A program made the position numbers and the translations under genes. The notes beneath the pieces are model-generated. The model saw only the letters and a list, made by a program, of their open reading frames with translations, searched no databases and was not told the origin of the DNA. 64,000 bases of DNA. Origin: Branchiostoma belcheri. Taxonomy: Eukaryota > Chordata > Leptocardii > Amphioxiformes > Branchiostomatidae. This document shows positions 10,903-21,145 of the stretch, piece after piece (position 1 is the stretch's first letter; each line of letters opens with the position of its first letter). The DNA lies in contig NW_017804176.1 in the NCBI RefSeq assembly GCF_001625305.1, positions 1,711,283 to 1,775,282 of the forward strand. Reading direction: 5' to 3'.

Positions 10903-10908
10903 TTTATT
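10903..10908 (-). promoter_or_regulatory. Possible poly(A) signal of copy B
   Basis: AATAAA on the - strand about 520 bp past the copy B stop. No nearer canonical hexamer was noticed. Confidence 0.3.
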
Positions 10909-11428
10909 TTTCTACGTGTTTATACATTTCTACAGCCATCGTTGCTACCTTTCATATTTTCTGTATCTTTTGGATGGCAAAAAGGCATTTCTACTGGATA
11001 GTCTACGTACACTCAAACTTCTTCACAACTTTAGGTAAAAATGCCACCAAATGTTTGTGGTATAGATACAGCCCACATGTATATGTACAGCTGCCTTAGC
11101 ATTGACGACACTACAACACATCAGTCATTGCGTTTACACAACAACGATCTTCGTGCTTTATATAAATCAATACTGCAAACATTCTTTTAACGGTACTAAA
11201 ACACCACCTTGCGACAAGCAGCATACAACAGGAGTTATCACGCTAAAATAAAGGTAACGGGTAAGTTTTACTTTTATACGTGACTGACCAACCAGGTGAA
11301 GCTATGCTATTGAGAACACTTCAAACTGCTATAACAAATACATATGGTACCTCGAGAAACACACATAATGGGACAAGCGGCAAAACCATGGTTTGCTTGC
11401 TTGCCATTTTTCTACACATGTAAAATGA

Positions 11429-13932
11429 TCATGATGCTCCATACACGCTAATGTCCGTACGGTTTGGTATGTCTGTACAGTCACCGGCCATGTTGTAAAC
11501 TGTTTCTCCTTCGTCTACCGAATTAATGTTGTCTATTGCACAGTTTGTAGCTTCGGTATTTCTGTTCACATTATAAAGTGAGCCACATGCGCCGATATCT
11601 CTTGTGGTGGGCAAGACAACATCAGCTGATGCTGCGGCATAGAAAACCAATGCTTCCTCGTCCTCGGCCTCAGAGGCAGGGTTCTCGTATTGTGTGGCCT
11701 GCCCAGGGGTATGCACTAGCTCAACATCTTCGTCTCTTTCGTGGTAGTGATTTTCACAGGAAGAGTCGAACACGTCTTCATTTTCATCAGATTGTTTGCA
11801 GAAGTCGTGCCGCGATGGCCGAGTCAGTGTTCTTTGGGTGCAGACTGGGCGAGAGGCTTGGCCCTGTGACATGTGACTATCGAGTGTGAGGCCTCTGTGT
11901 ATGGCATTTCGCTGGGAATCATTAGCATAATCTCTAGTATCATCATCTGATATCTCAAAGTAGTCATGGTGGCCCAGTGGATCATACACTTCATCCTCGT
12001 TAATTTGGGTATACGTGTCTGTCATTGGTTCGTGAGAGGGTTGTTGCCCTAGTGAGTCGTGAACAATGTTCCTAACATGTGCTCTCTCTGTCTGGGCCTT
12101 TCGCGTGCTTCACTAACGTACATAGAGTTCCCGTGCAGCATCCTTAATATATCATTTCTCACGTTTCTCGCGTTGGAGTCAGGATTGGGATTTAAAATAT
12201 TTCTAACGATGTCGCTAGCCGTGGTTTCTGAGGGAGATATTACGGCCAGTGGCTGCAGTGTGGTGCCTCTGGATCCGTTGGTGTTATGATTATTATCATT
12301 TGTCTTCCGGTAACAATACGCGGCAAAAATAACGATAACAAAAATACTTGCAATCACAACAGAGGTTACTGTAAGAGTTAGTCTTAAATCTATGTTAGAG
12401 GTTTCTTGGAGAGACAATAGAGTTACACCAACTGTCGTACCCAATGTATTATCAGTTGTTCGTATTCGGCTGTGCTCGTCGTAAGGACTAGTGACAGAAG
12501 CTAAAAAGGTACTATTCCCCGGAGAGCCCATGTTGCTTTCTGTTTCCTTCACTGTGGACACGTTCAAGAATGAAGCGTTTTTCTCTCCACGAATGAGAAC
12601 AAAACAGGCGACATTTAACGGGAAATCTTCCCTGTCGTATGCAGATGAATTTGTCCTGATAGTTGCGACCGTGCTGAAACCCTGCACTGAGGAGTTGCCT
12701 TGTTTATCACTTGATTTTACACGAGAAAATCGCAAACTAGAAGAACCCTTTAAATCCAAGTGTATACCACCAGACCCTTCCCATGCTTCCAAACACTGAC
12801 TTGAAAAAGAGGATCTATGTACGTCTTCTTTTCTTTCCTTTGCTACGAAAACAAAAGGGGCATAAGACACGACACGACCAGAACGAAAGTGTTCGGAGAG
12901 TGGGCAGCACGAGTCCAGGTTAACAGGGAAGTTTTTCTTACTTCCCAACGTGCTAAACCAATCTACAATGAAACTGTTTTCTCTAGTCTTATGAGTTATA
13001 TGCAACACTAAGCCAATTGCTTCGAATCGTATCCACTGTCTTGGCTCAGTATTAGCTAGATAGAAAACACAGTTTTCAAACACGACATTCCATGTCATCC
13101 CATACAAATTATCTGCTCTGGAGCTAACCAACTTATTTTCACCAAATTCGGCTCTGTAAAGGTTTGGTAGATTCAATAAAAATTCTCCGTACAGACATAC
13201 CAAATCGTTATGACTCAAGTCCAGAAACTGCAGTTGTATCGTTGATTCAAACGCATTAGATGGGATTGTTTTGATTTTGTTTCCACTGAGAAGTAGTGTT
13301 CTCAAGTTTTCCAGTCCGATAAACCAGGCACTACGTACCTCTCTCAAGACATTACTCCTTAAATCTAACAGACTGAGGTGGTGCATATTGATCTTAAAAC
13401 ACCCAGGGTCTAAACTGGAGATGTTATTGTGAGAAATAGAAAGCTGCCTGAGAGTGTATCTAGTATTATTTGAACCGCTGTGCCAGTACATGGGGATGTG
13501 GGTCAACATGTTGTAGTCTAGATGCACATTTACTATCCCGTAAAAGTCTTTAAAAGCATTGCTGTCTATTCCAGTTATTCCTGAATCAATAAGGAAAAGA
13601 ATTCTGAGTGAAGTTGGGTCGATTACAGCTAGTTTTTCCGATGACAAGATACCGTACTGAAAACCTCTGATGGCGAGCCACTCCGTACCAGGAAAACACC
13701 TCTCTAATGACGTATTTGCAATTTGAGAAGAATGCATTTGACCCCCCTGACATAAAATGCACTCTCTTTTACATCTACAGGTATGACGTTTCTGGAAATC
13801 ATCAATTTCAGCGATGGGCAGACAGCTAGTGAAGGTTTTCCTTTGGCATGTCGGAAAGCAGGTTTGATCTGCTGAGAGTCTGGGTGCCTTTAAAGTGATC
13901 AGGACAACCAGAACGTTGAACACATGCCTCAT
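11429..13932 (-). pseudogene. LRR phosphotyrosine-tail receptor, copy B (frameshift in tail)
   Basis: ATG at 13932 opens a signal peptide (VLVVLITLKAPRLS), a Cys-rich cap (DQTCFPTCQRKTFTSC), about seven LRRs (for example LSLLDLRSNVLREV, LRTLLLSGNKIKTIPSNAF, LQFLDLSHNDL) and the conserved ectodomain (PRQWIRFEAIGLVLHI to FLNVSTVKE). A transmembrane helix near 12310-12385 follows, then a juxtamembrane NSMY. Against copy C, four bases are missing in 12081-12098. That shifts the frame and gives a stop at 12049. The rest of the tail stays open in the other frame (12025-11429) with YTQI, YDPL, YFEI, YENP, FYAAAS and SLYN motifs. Read literally, the product would be a membrane LRR protein without its distal tyrosine motifs. 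An assembly error is possible. Confidence 0.85.
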
Positions 13933-15540
13933 TTTTTTTTTTGGATGTTGCGACGTGTTTTACCTTTAGTCTGCTGAATGTTCCAAAGTTCCGAATGACT
14001 GGATGAGATGTTGGCTGGTTTGGGAGCAGGATCTGCGTGGAGTGGCCTGGGCACGACTGGTGACGAGTCGACTTCAAACAGAAGAACCGATCTCTGCTTT
14101 CTCTCTGTTGTTCTGCTCAACCAATCGTCGAATGTCAACGAATACGAGTAAAGTAATGAGTGAAATAAGACGTAGAAATAAGACCCCTGTGTTGACGAAC
14201 AAAATAGTTCCTGGTTGACAGAGAGGCGAGTGAAGTTAGAGAATACTAACTCAGTCTCGGAGAACACTCTACTTATTCCAAAACTCAGACTAATATAATA
14301 TGTTGAAGAAAGTAGTACATGGTCACCAATCACTCACTAGTCACTACTGACTTCACACGTGCCTTGTACACATGTTGCACAAGGGGAAAAGTAGGACATC
14401 AAAAAAAGTTTGTGATCTAGTAATACTTGATGAAACAAAACAACTACTCATTACGTATTACACCGTCCCACACACATCTACCAACGTTCAGTTCTCTTTG
14501 GCAGGGTCTGTAAGATTCTGTGACAAACATTGAACCTCAACACTCTAGCCGACAAAGTTAAACAACGTTAAACATCAACTGGTACCGTAAAATCATGTTA
14601 GCCACACAGGATTTCATCATAGCAGCAAAACGTTTTTACTTGTCCGTGTTCTGAATACTTTTTTTCATCAAATCTATTACATTTATGTGCATCGTATTTT
14701 AGTGACTTGTCAAACATTTCACTTTCAATGTACAAGTGGCTCCTAGAATATAAGTTGTGCACAACTTGAGTAGGCCGCCACTTTGCCTTCGTCCTTTCCT
14801 TTGTATTATTGTTTCTTTGAATAAAAAAAATAAAAATACTCGATGATACTTTATGTTCCTGTCTGTGATATACGCTTTGTCATCAATAGTATTCCTTTGA
14901 AAAAAAGAGTGATGTTAGAAAGACGTCTAAAACGTTGACCAACAGTGGGTGTATGGTGTACCTATGTCATGGAAACGTACTAATTGAAGGGGGCAGATTT
15001 TAAACCTAACTGCATATTTCCATTTATGAAGTAAGCTGTGAACATTATGTAATTCAGTGACCAATTTTGTTTACTACCAGCAAACCGTCGGTTGCCAAAA
15101 GTAACCTCACCTATGCATTTGTTCTTCCACATCCTTTTTTCTTGAAACAAAATATCTAGGCTGCTGTACTGATGTTACTTTTGTCTGAATTTAGGTCAGA
15201 ATTATCATGTGAATAATTACACTGCATACAGAGACAGGTCGCACGTTGCCGCAAGGACAAATCTTTCGAAGGGAAAATTTTACTTATTATAGGGACATGT
15301 GCATAAACACGTGCATACTAACTACATGGGTGTCCCAGTTTGTGGGGGTTAGACGGTGTATATGTAAGTTGCTGACATCGGTTTCCGACCGCTAAATAGG
15401 ACATTTCCTCAACATTGTACGTCAAGGCATCGTGAAACGGTTTTCTTTCGACTAACAAAATACTCCAATACAAAAATTCATGATGTATGATTCACATTTA
15501 TTAATATTGATCATCCTTCAAAAATATTACACAAAATTTA

Positions 15541-15789
15541 CTTTTGAATATATACTGACCACATAACACGTCTTAATATCCCAGTGGATAACCGTCATTT
15601 GGTTCATTATCTTATTAAAATCAACATGTCGAATACCTCTAAAATAATCTGTATAATCACAATCACTTTTGAATATATACTGACCACATAACACGTCTTA
15701 ATATCCCAGTGGATAACCGTCATTTGGTCATTATCTTATTAAAATCAACATGTCGAATACCTGTAAAATAATCTGTATAATCACAATAA
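15541..15789. repeat. Two-copy ~125-bp tandem duplication
   Basis: The block starting CTTTTGAATATATACTGACC at 15541 repeats almost perfectly at about 15664. The matching position in the second duplication unit (about 20526) has a single diverged copy, so the tandem doubling is specific to unit 1. Confidence 0.9.
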
Positions 15790-16114
15790 TACTCCCTATT
15801 CATCATATACAAAGCTTATCTTATAACCAAATCGTTCACATGAGTACAAAGTGGAATTGTACTATCGTCATAAAAACTATGGACAAATATCATAAATAAC
15901 GATGGATAATCTACTGAACTATACTTGTTTTTTGTTTCATAGGTCAGAAGCGACTGATTGAACGTGGGGTAAAACTGTCTTGAGCAGACTTCCACAACGA
16001 CCATCCTGATGTGGGACTATAATGATGGCTGTAACAAAACCTGAGTTGTGAGACGACCATCCTGGTGAAAAAAAACTTGATAGTTCTAGTTCTACCTGTT
16101 TAGTATTGCAAATA

Positions 16115-16120
16115 TTTATT
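16115..16120 (-). promoter_or_regulatory. Possible poly(A) signal of copy C
   Basis: AATAAA on the - strand about 220 bp past the copy C stop codon. Confidence 0.4.
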
Positions 16121-16198
16121 TTACATATGTTACCTGTTTTCGTATAGTAGGTTCTCTCTTTGTTGTTGCTTTACACAGTATGTGAGGAGTTTTAGGCT

Positions 16199-19100
16199 AT
16201 TGAGAACACTTCAAACTGCTATAAAAAATGCATACGGTACCTCGAGAATCACACATAAGAGACAAAAGGCAATCCATTGTTTGTTTGGTTGCCATTTTTC
16301 TTGTTCTACACATCTCGCCGTGGTTTGCTACACAATGATCATGATGCTCCATACACGCTAATGTCCGTACGGTTTGGTATGTCTGTACAGTCATCGGTCA
16401 TGTTGTAAACTGTTTCTCCTCCGTCTACCGTATTCATGGCAAGGTGACTGTCTATTGCACAGTTTATCGCTTCGGTATTTCTGTTCATATTATAAAGTGA
16501 GCCACATGCGCCGATATCTCTTGTGGTGGGCAAGACAACATCAGCTGATGCTGCGGCATAGAACGCCAATGCTTCCTCGTCCTCAGATGCAGGGTTCTCG
16601 TATTGTGTGGCCTGCCCAGGGGCGTGCACTAGCTCAACATCTTCGTCGCTTATTTCGTGGTAGTGATTTTCACAGGAAGAGTCAAACACGTCTTCATTTT
16701 CATCAGATCGTTCGCAGTAGTCGTGCCGCGATGGCAGATTCTGGGTTCTTTGGGTGCAGACTGGGCGAGAGGCTTGGCCCTGTGACATGTGACCATCGAC
16801 TGTTAGGCCTCTGTCTACTGCATTTCTCTGGGAATCATTGGCATAATCTCTAGTATCATCATCTGATATCTCAAAGTAGTCATGGTGGCCCAGTGGATCA
16901 TACACTTCATCCTCGTTAATTTGGGTGTACGTGTCTGTCATTGGTTCGTGAGAGGGTTGTTGCCCTAGCGAGTCGTGAGCAATGTTCCTAACATGTGCTC
17001 TCTCATGTGTCTGGGGCCTTTCCCGTGCTTCACTAACGTACATTGAGTTCCCGTGCAGCATCCTTAATATATCATTTCTCACGTTTCTCGCGTTGGAGTC
17101 AGGATTGGGATTTAAAATATGTCTACCAATGTCGCTAGCCGTGGTTTCTGAGGGAGATATTATGGCCAGTGGCTGCAGGGAGGTGCCACCGGATCCGTTG
17201 GCATTATGATTATGATAATTTCTCTTCCGGTAATAGCACACAGCAAAAGTAACGATAACAAGAAGACTTACGATCACAGCAGAGGTTACTGTTAGAGTAA
17301 GCCTTAAATCTATGTTAGAAGTCTCTTTGAAAGACAATAGAGTTACACCAACTGCCGTACCCAATGTATTATCAGTTGCACCCATTCGGCTGTGCTCGTC
17401 GTAAGGACTAGTGACAGAAGCGTTTATGACCACTGAATTCGCTTCTGAGGTCGAAAAGGCACTATTTAATAAACCCTTCCCCGGAGAGCCCATGTTGCTT
17501 TCTGTTTCCTTCACTGTTGACACGTTCAAGAATGAAGCGTTTTTCTCTCCACGAATGAGAACAAAACAGGCGACACTTAACGGGAAATCTTCCCTGTCGT
17601 ATGCACTTTGAGAGTCAACTGTGAATTTTTTCTTTGTAGATGAAACCATGCTAAAACCCTGCACTGAGGAGTTGCCTTGTTTATCACTTGCTTCTACACG
17701 AGAAAATCGCAAACTAGAAGAACCCTTTAAATCCAAGTGTATACCACCAGACCCTTCCCATGCTTCCAAACATTGACTTGAAAAAGAGGAGTCTTTTCTT
17801 TCTTTTGCTACGAAAACAAAAGGGGCATAAGACACGACACGGCCAGAGCGAAAGTGTTCGGAGAGTGGGCAGCACGAGTCCAGGTTAACAGGGAAGTTTT
17901 TCTTACTTCCCAACGTGCTAAACCAGTCTACAGTGAAACTGTTTCTCTGGCCTCATGAGTTATATGCAACACTAAGCCAATTGCTTCGAATCGTATCCAC
18001 TGTCTTGGCTTATAGAAAAAACAGTTTTCAAACACGACATTCCATGTCATCCCATACAAGTTATCTGCTCTGGAGCTAACCAACTTATTTTCACCAAATT
18101 CGGCTCTGTAAAGGTTTGGTAGATTCAATAAAAATTCTCCGTACAGACAAACTAAGTCGTTATGACTCAAGTCCAGAAACTGCAGATGTATCGTTGATTC
18201 AAACGCGTTAGATGGGACTCTTTTGATTTTGTTTCCACTGAGAAGTAGTGTTCTCAAGTTTTCCAGTCCGATAAACCAGGCACTACGTACCTCTCGTAAG
18301 ACATTACTCCTTAAATCTAACAGACTAAGGTGGTGCATATTGATCTTAAAACACCCAGGGTCTAAACTGGAGATGTTATTGTGAGAAATAGAGAGCTTTC
18401 CAAGACCGTATCTAGTATCATCTGAATCGCTGTGCCAGTAAATTGGGATGTGGGTCAACATGTTGTAGTCTAGATGCACATTTACTAACCCGTAAAAGTC
18501 TTTAAAAGCATTGTTGTCTATTCCAGTTATTCCTGAATCAATGAGAAAAAGACTTAGGAGTGAAGTTGAGTTGATTACAGCTAGTTTTTCCGATGACAAG
18601 ATACCGTACTGAAAACCTCTGATGGCAAGCCACTCCATACCTGGAAAACACCTCTCTAATGACGTATTTGCAATTTGAGAAGAATGCATGTGACCCCCCT
18701 GACATAAAATGCACTCTCTTTTACATCTAGCGGTCATTAGACCTGTATAGCGTTTCTGGAAATCATCAATTTCAGCGATGGGCAGACAGCTAGTGAAGGT
18801 TTTCTTTTGGCATGTCGGAAAGCAGGTTTGATCTGCTGAGAGTCTGGGTGCCTTTAGAGTGATCAGGGTAATCAGAACGATGAGCAAATGCCTCATTTTT
18901 TGGATGTTGCGACGTGTTTTACCTTTAGTATGCTGAATGTTCCAAAGTTCCGAATGACTGGATGAGATGTAGGCTGGTTTGGGAGCAGGCTCTGCGCTTG
19001 TTGCCTGGGCACGACTGGTGATGAGTCGACTTCAAACAGAAGAACCGATCTCAGCTGCTTTCTCTCTGTTGTTCTGCTAAACCAATCGTCGAGTGTCAAA

Positions 19101-20700
19101 TAATACGACTAAAGTAATGAGTGAAATAAGACGTAGAAATAAGACCCCTATGTTGACGAACAAAATAGTTCCTGGTTGACAGAGAGGCGAGTGAAGTTAG
19201 AGAATACTAACTCAGTCAGGGAAAACACTCTACTTATTGCAAAAATCAGACTAATATGTTGAACAAAGTAGGACATGAATAAATCCGCAAATCCAAATGG
19301 TCACCAATCACTCACTAGTCACTACTGACTTCACACGTGCCTTGTACACATGTTGCACAAGGGAAAAAGTAGGACATCCAAAAAGTTTGTGATCTAATAC
19401 TTGATCATTACCTATCACACCGCCCCACATATATATCTACCAACGTTCAGTTCTCTTTGGCAGGGTCTGTAAGATTCTGTGACACACATTGAACCTCAAC
19501 ACTCTATCCGACAACGTTAAACAACTCTTAATTCTACGTGGTAGTTTGCTCGGCTCTCATAACATCAACTGGTACCGTAAAATCATTTTAGCCACACAGG
19601 ATTTCATCATAGCAGCAAAACGTTCTTAGTTGTCCGTGTTCTTAATACTTTTTGCTCATGCTCACCAAACCTATTGTATTTATGTGTATTGCTTTTTTAG
19701 TGTCTTGTGAAACATTTCACTTTCAATGTACAAGTGACGGCTAGAATATAAGTTGCACAACTTGAGTAGGTCGCCACTTTGCCTTTGTCCTTTCCTTTGT
19801 ATTATTGTTTCTTTGAATAAAAGATAATAATACTCGGTGGTACTTTATGTTCCTGTCTGCGATACAAACTATCAATTTTATTCCTTTGAAATAAAGAGGG
19901 ATGTTAGAAAGACGTCCGTCCCAAAACGTTGACCAACAGTGGGTGTGTGTTGTACTTATCTCATGGAAACGTACTAAATGAAGCGAAGATTTTAAACCTA
20001 ACTGTATATTTTCATTTAAGAAGTAAGCTGTGAACATTATGTAATTCAGTGACCAATTCTGTTTAGTACCATCAAATGCTTCGCTGCCAAAAGCAACCTC
20101 ACCTATGCATTTGTTCTTCCACATCCTTTTTTTTCTTGAAACAAAATATCTAGGCTGCTGTACTGATGTTACTTTTGTCTGAATTTAGGTCAGAATTATC
20201 ATGTGAATAATTACACTTCATATAGAGACAGGTCGCACCTCATTGGTTGCTGGAAGGACAAATCTTTCGAAGGAAAATTTTACTCACAATGGGGACATGT
20301 GTATAAACACGTGTTTATTAACTACATGGGTGTCCCAGTTTGTGGGCGATAGGTGTTGTAAGTTGCTGACATCGGTCACCGACCGCTAAATAGGACATTT
20401 CCTCAACAGTGTATGGAAAATCGTGAAACGGTTTTCTTTTGACACATAAAATACTCCAATACAAAATTTCACGATGTATGATTGACATTTATTGATAATC
20501 CATTAAAAACATTACACAAAATTTCCTTTTGAATATATCCTGTAAACAAAACAGGCTTCATATCCCAGTGGATGATCGTCATTATCTTTGTAAAATTAAA
20601 GTTTCGAATATCTCTAAAATAATCTGCATCACCACAATGATACTCGCTATTCATGATATACACACCTTATTTTATAACCAAATCGTTCACACACAGTATA
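16199..20700. repeat. Segmental duplication unit 2 (contains copy C)
   Basis: Partner of the unit at 11310-15800, in the same orientation. Homology covers the 3' flank, the gene and about 1.8 kb of 5' flank. Confidence 0.8.
16339..18896 (-). pseudogene. LRR phosphotyrosine-tail receptor, copy C (single-base frameshift)
   Basis: ATG at 18896 starts the same architecture as copy B: signal peptide, Cys-rich cap, about seven LRRs. The frame then breaks inside the conserved ectodomain. At about 17941-17953 copy B has a run of four T where C has three (+ strand), and the frame ends at 17928. The next frame (17913-16339) runs open through GSKKNFPVNLDSC, the rest of the ectodomain, a transmembrane helix (LTLTVTSAVIVSLLVIVTF) and a complete tail. 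The tail has NSMY, YTQI, YDPL, YFEI, YHEI, YENP, FYAAAS, SLYN and TVYN. Compared with B it carries two extra ectodomain insertions. The lesion is one base in a homopolymer, so a consensus error would fully restore this gene. Confidence 0.85.
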
Positions 20701-21145
20701 AAATCGTCATATATAATCGTCATACTATCGTCATACAAACAATAAACAAATATGATAACTCAGAATGAAAAATCTACTGAATTGCAACATTGATAACAGG
20801 CCGATAACCACCTTATTTATTTATTTATTACAAATTATTTATTATAATAACAATAACAATGTAATGATGAAAATTATGATACCAATAATCACCAGTACAA
20901 TACAGGAATATAATAAATGGCTCAAATATTCGTGCTAGAGAAAAAAAAAGTAAAAATACAGATTATCATTATCAAGAAACACACCAAATCCAACAATGAC
21001 AATCATAACGTCATAACAAACTTTCTATTGTCCGTTCCGTCTGTTCTCCGACGAAGGCATTAGGTTTGATCGAGGGATCCCGTTGTGTTATCCACACTAC
21101 ATGTTGACGTTGCCAATTTTAAAGGCTTCTTCGGTCGTCTCTTGG
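18897..21145. other. Intergenic between copies C and D
   Basis: Mostly the 5' flank of copy C, shared with unit 1, followed by the AT-rich 3' flank of copy D. The latter contains overlapping AATAAA signals on the - strand at 20814-20836. No separate gene is seen. Confidence 0.5.

Larger units (their letters stand above)
9674..11428. other. Intergenic between copies A and B
   Basis: Contains copy A upstream sequence, the palindromic element at 10521-10811 and, from about 11310, the start of the duplicated unit that holds copy B. No gene is recognised. Confidence 0.5.
11310..15800. repeat. Segmental duplication unit 1 (contains copy B)
   Basis: The gene and both flanks match unit 2. For example TTGAGAACACTTCAAACTGC occurs at 11311 and 16199, TCACTACTGACTTCACACGT at 14340 and 19319, and blocks near 14461-14520 match 19420-19480. 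The unit is about 4.5 kb. It is diverged by many small indels and substitutions, so it is recent but not brand new. Confidence 0.8.

Noticed and set aside
11600-11990. YTQI, YDPL and YFEI in copies B and C as classical ITIMs
   Set aside because: The residue two before each Tyr is Asp, Glu or His rather than a hydrophobic one, so the inhibitory consensus is not met.
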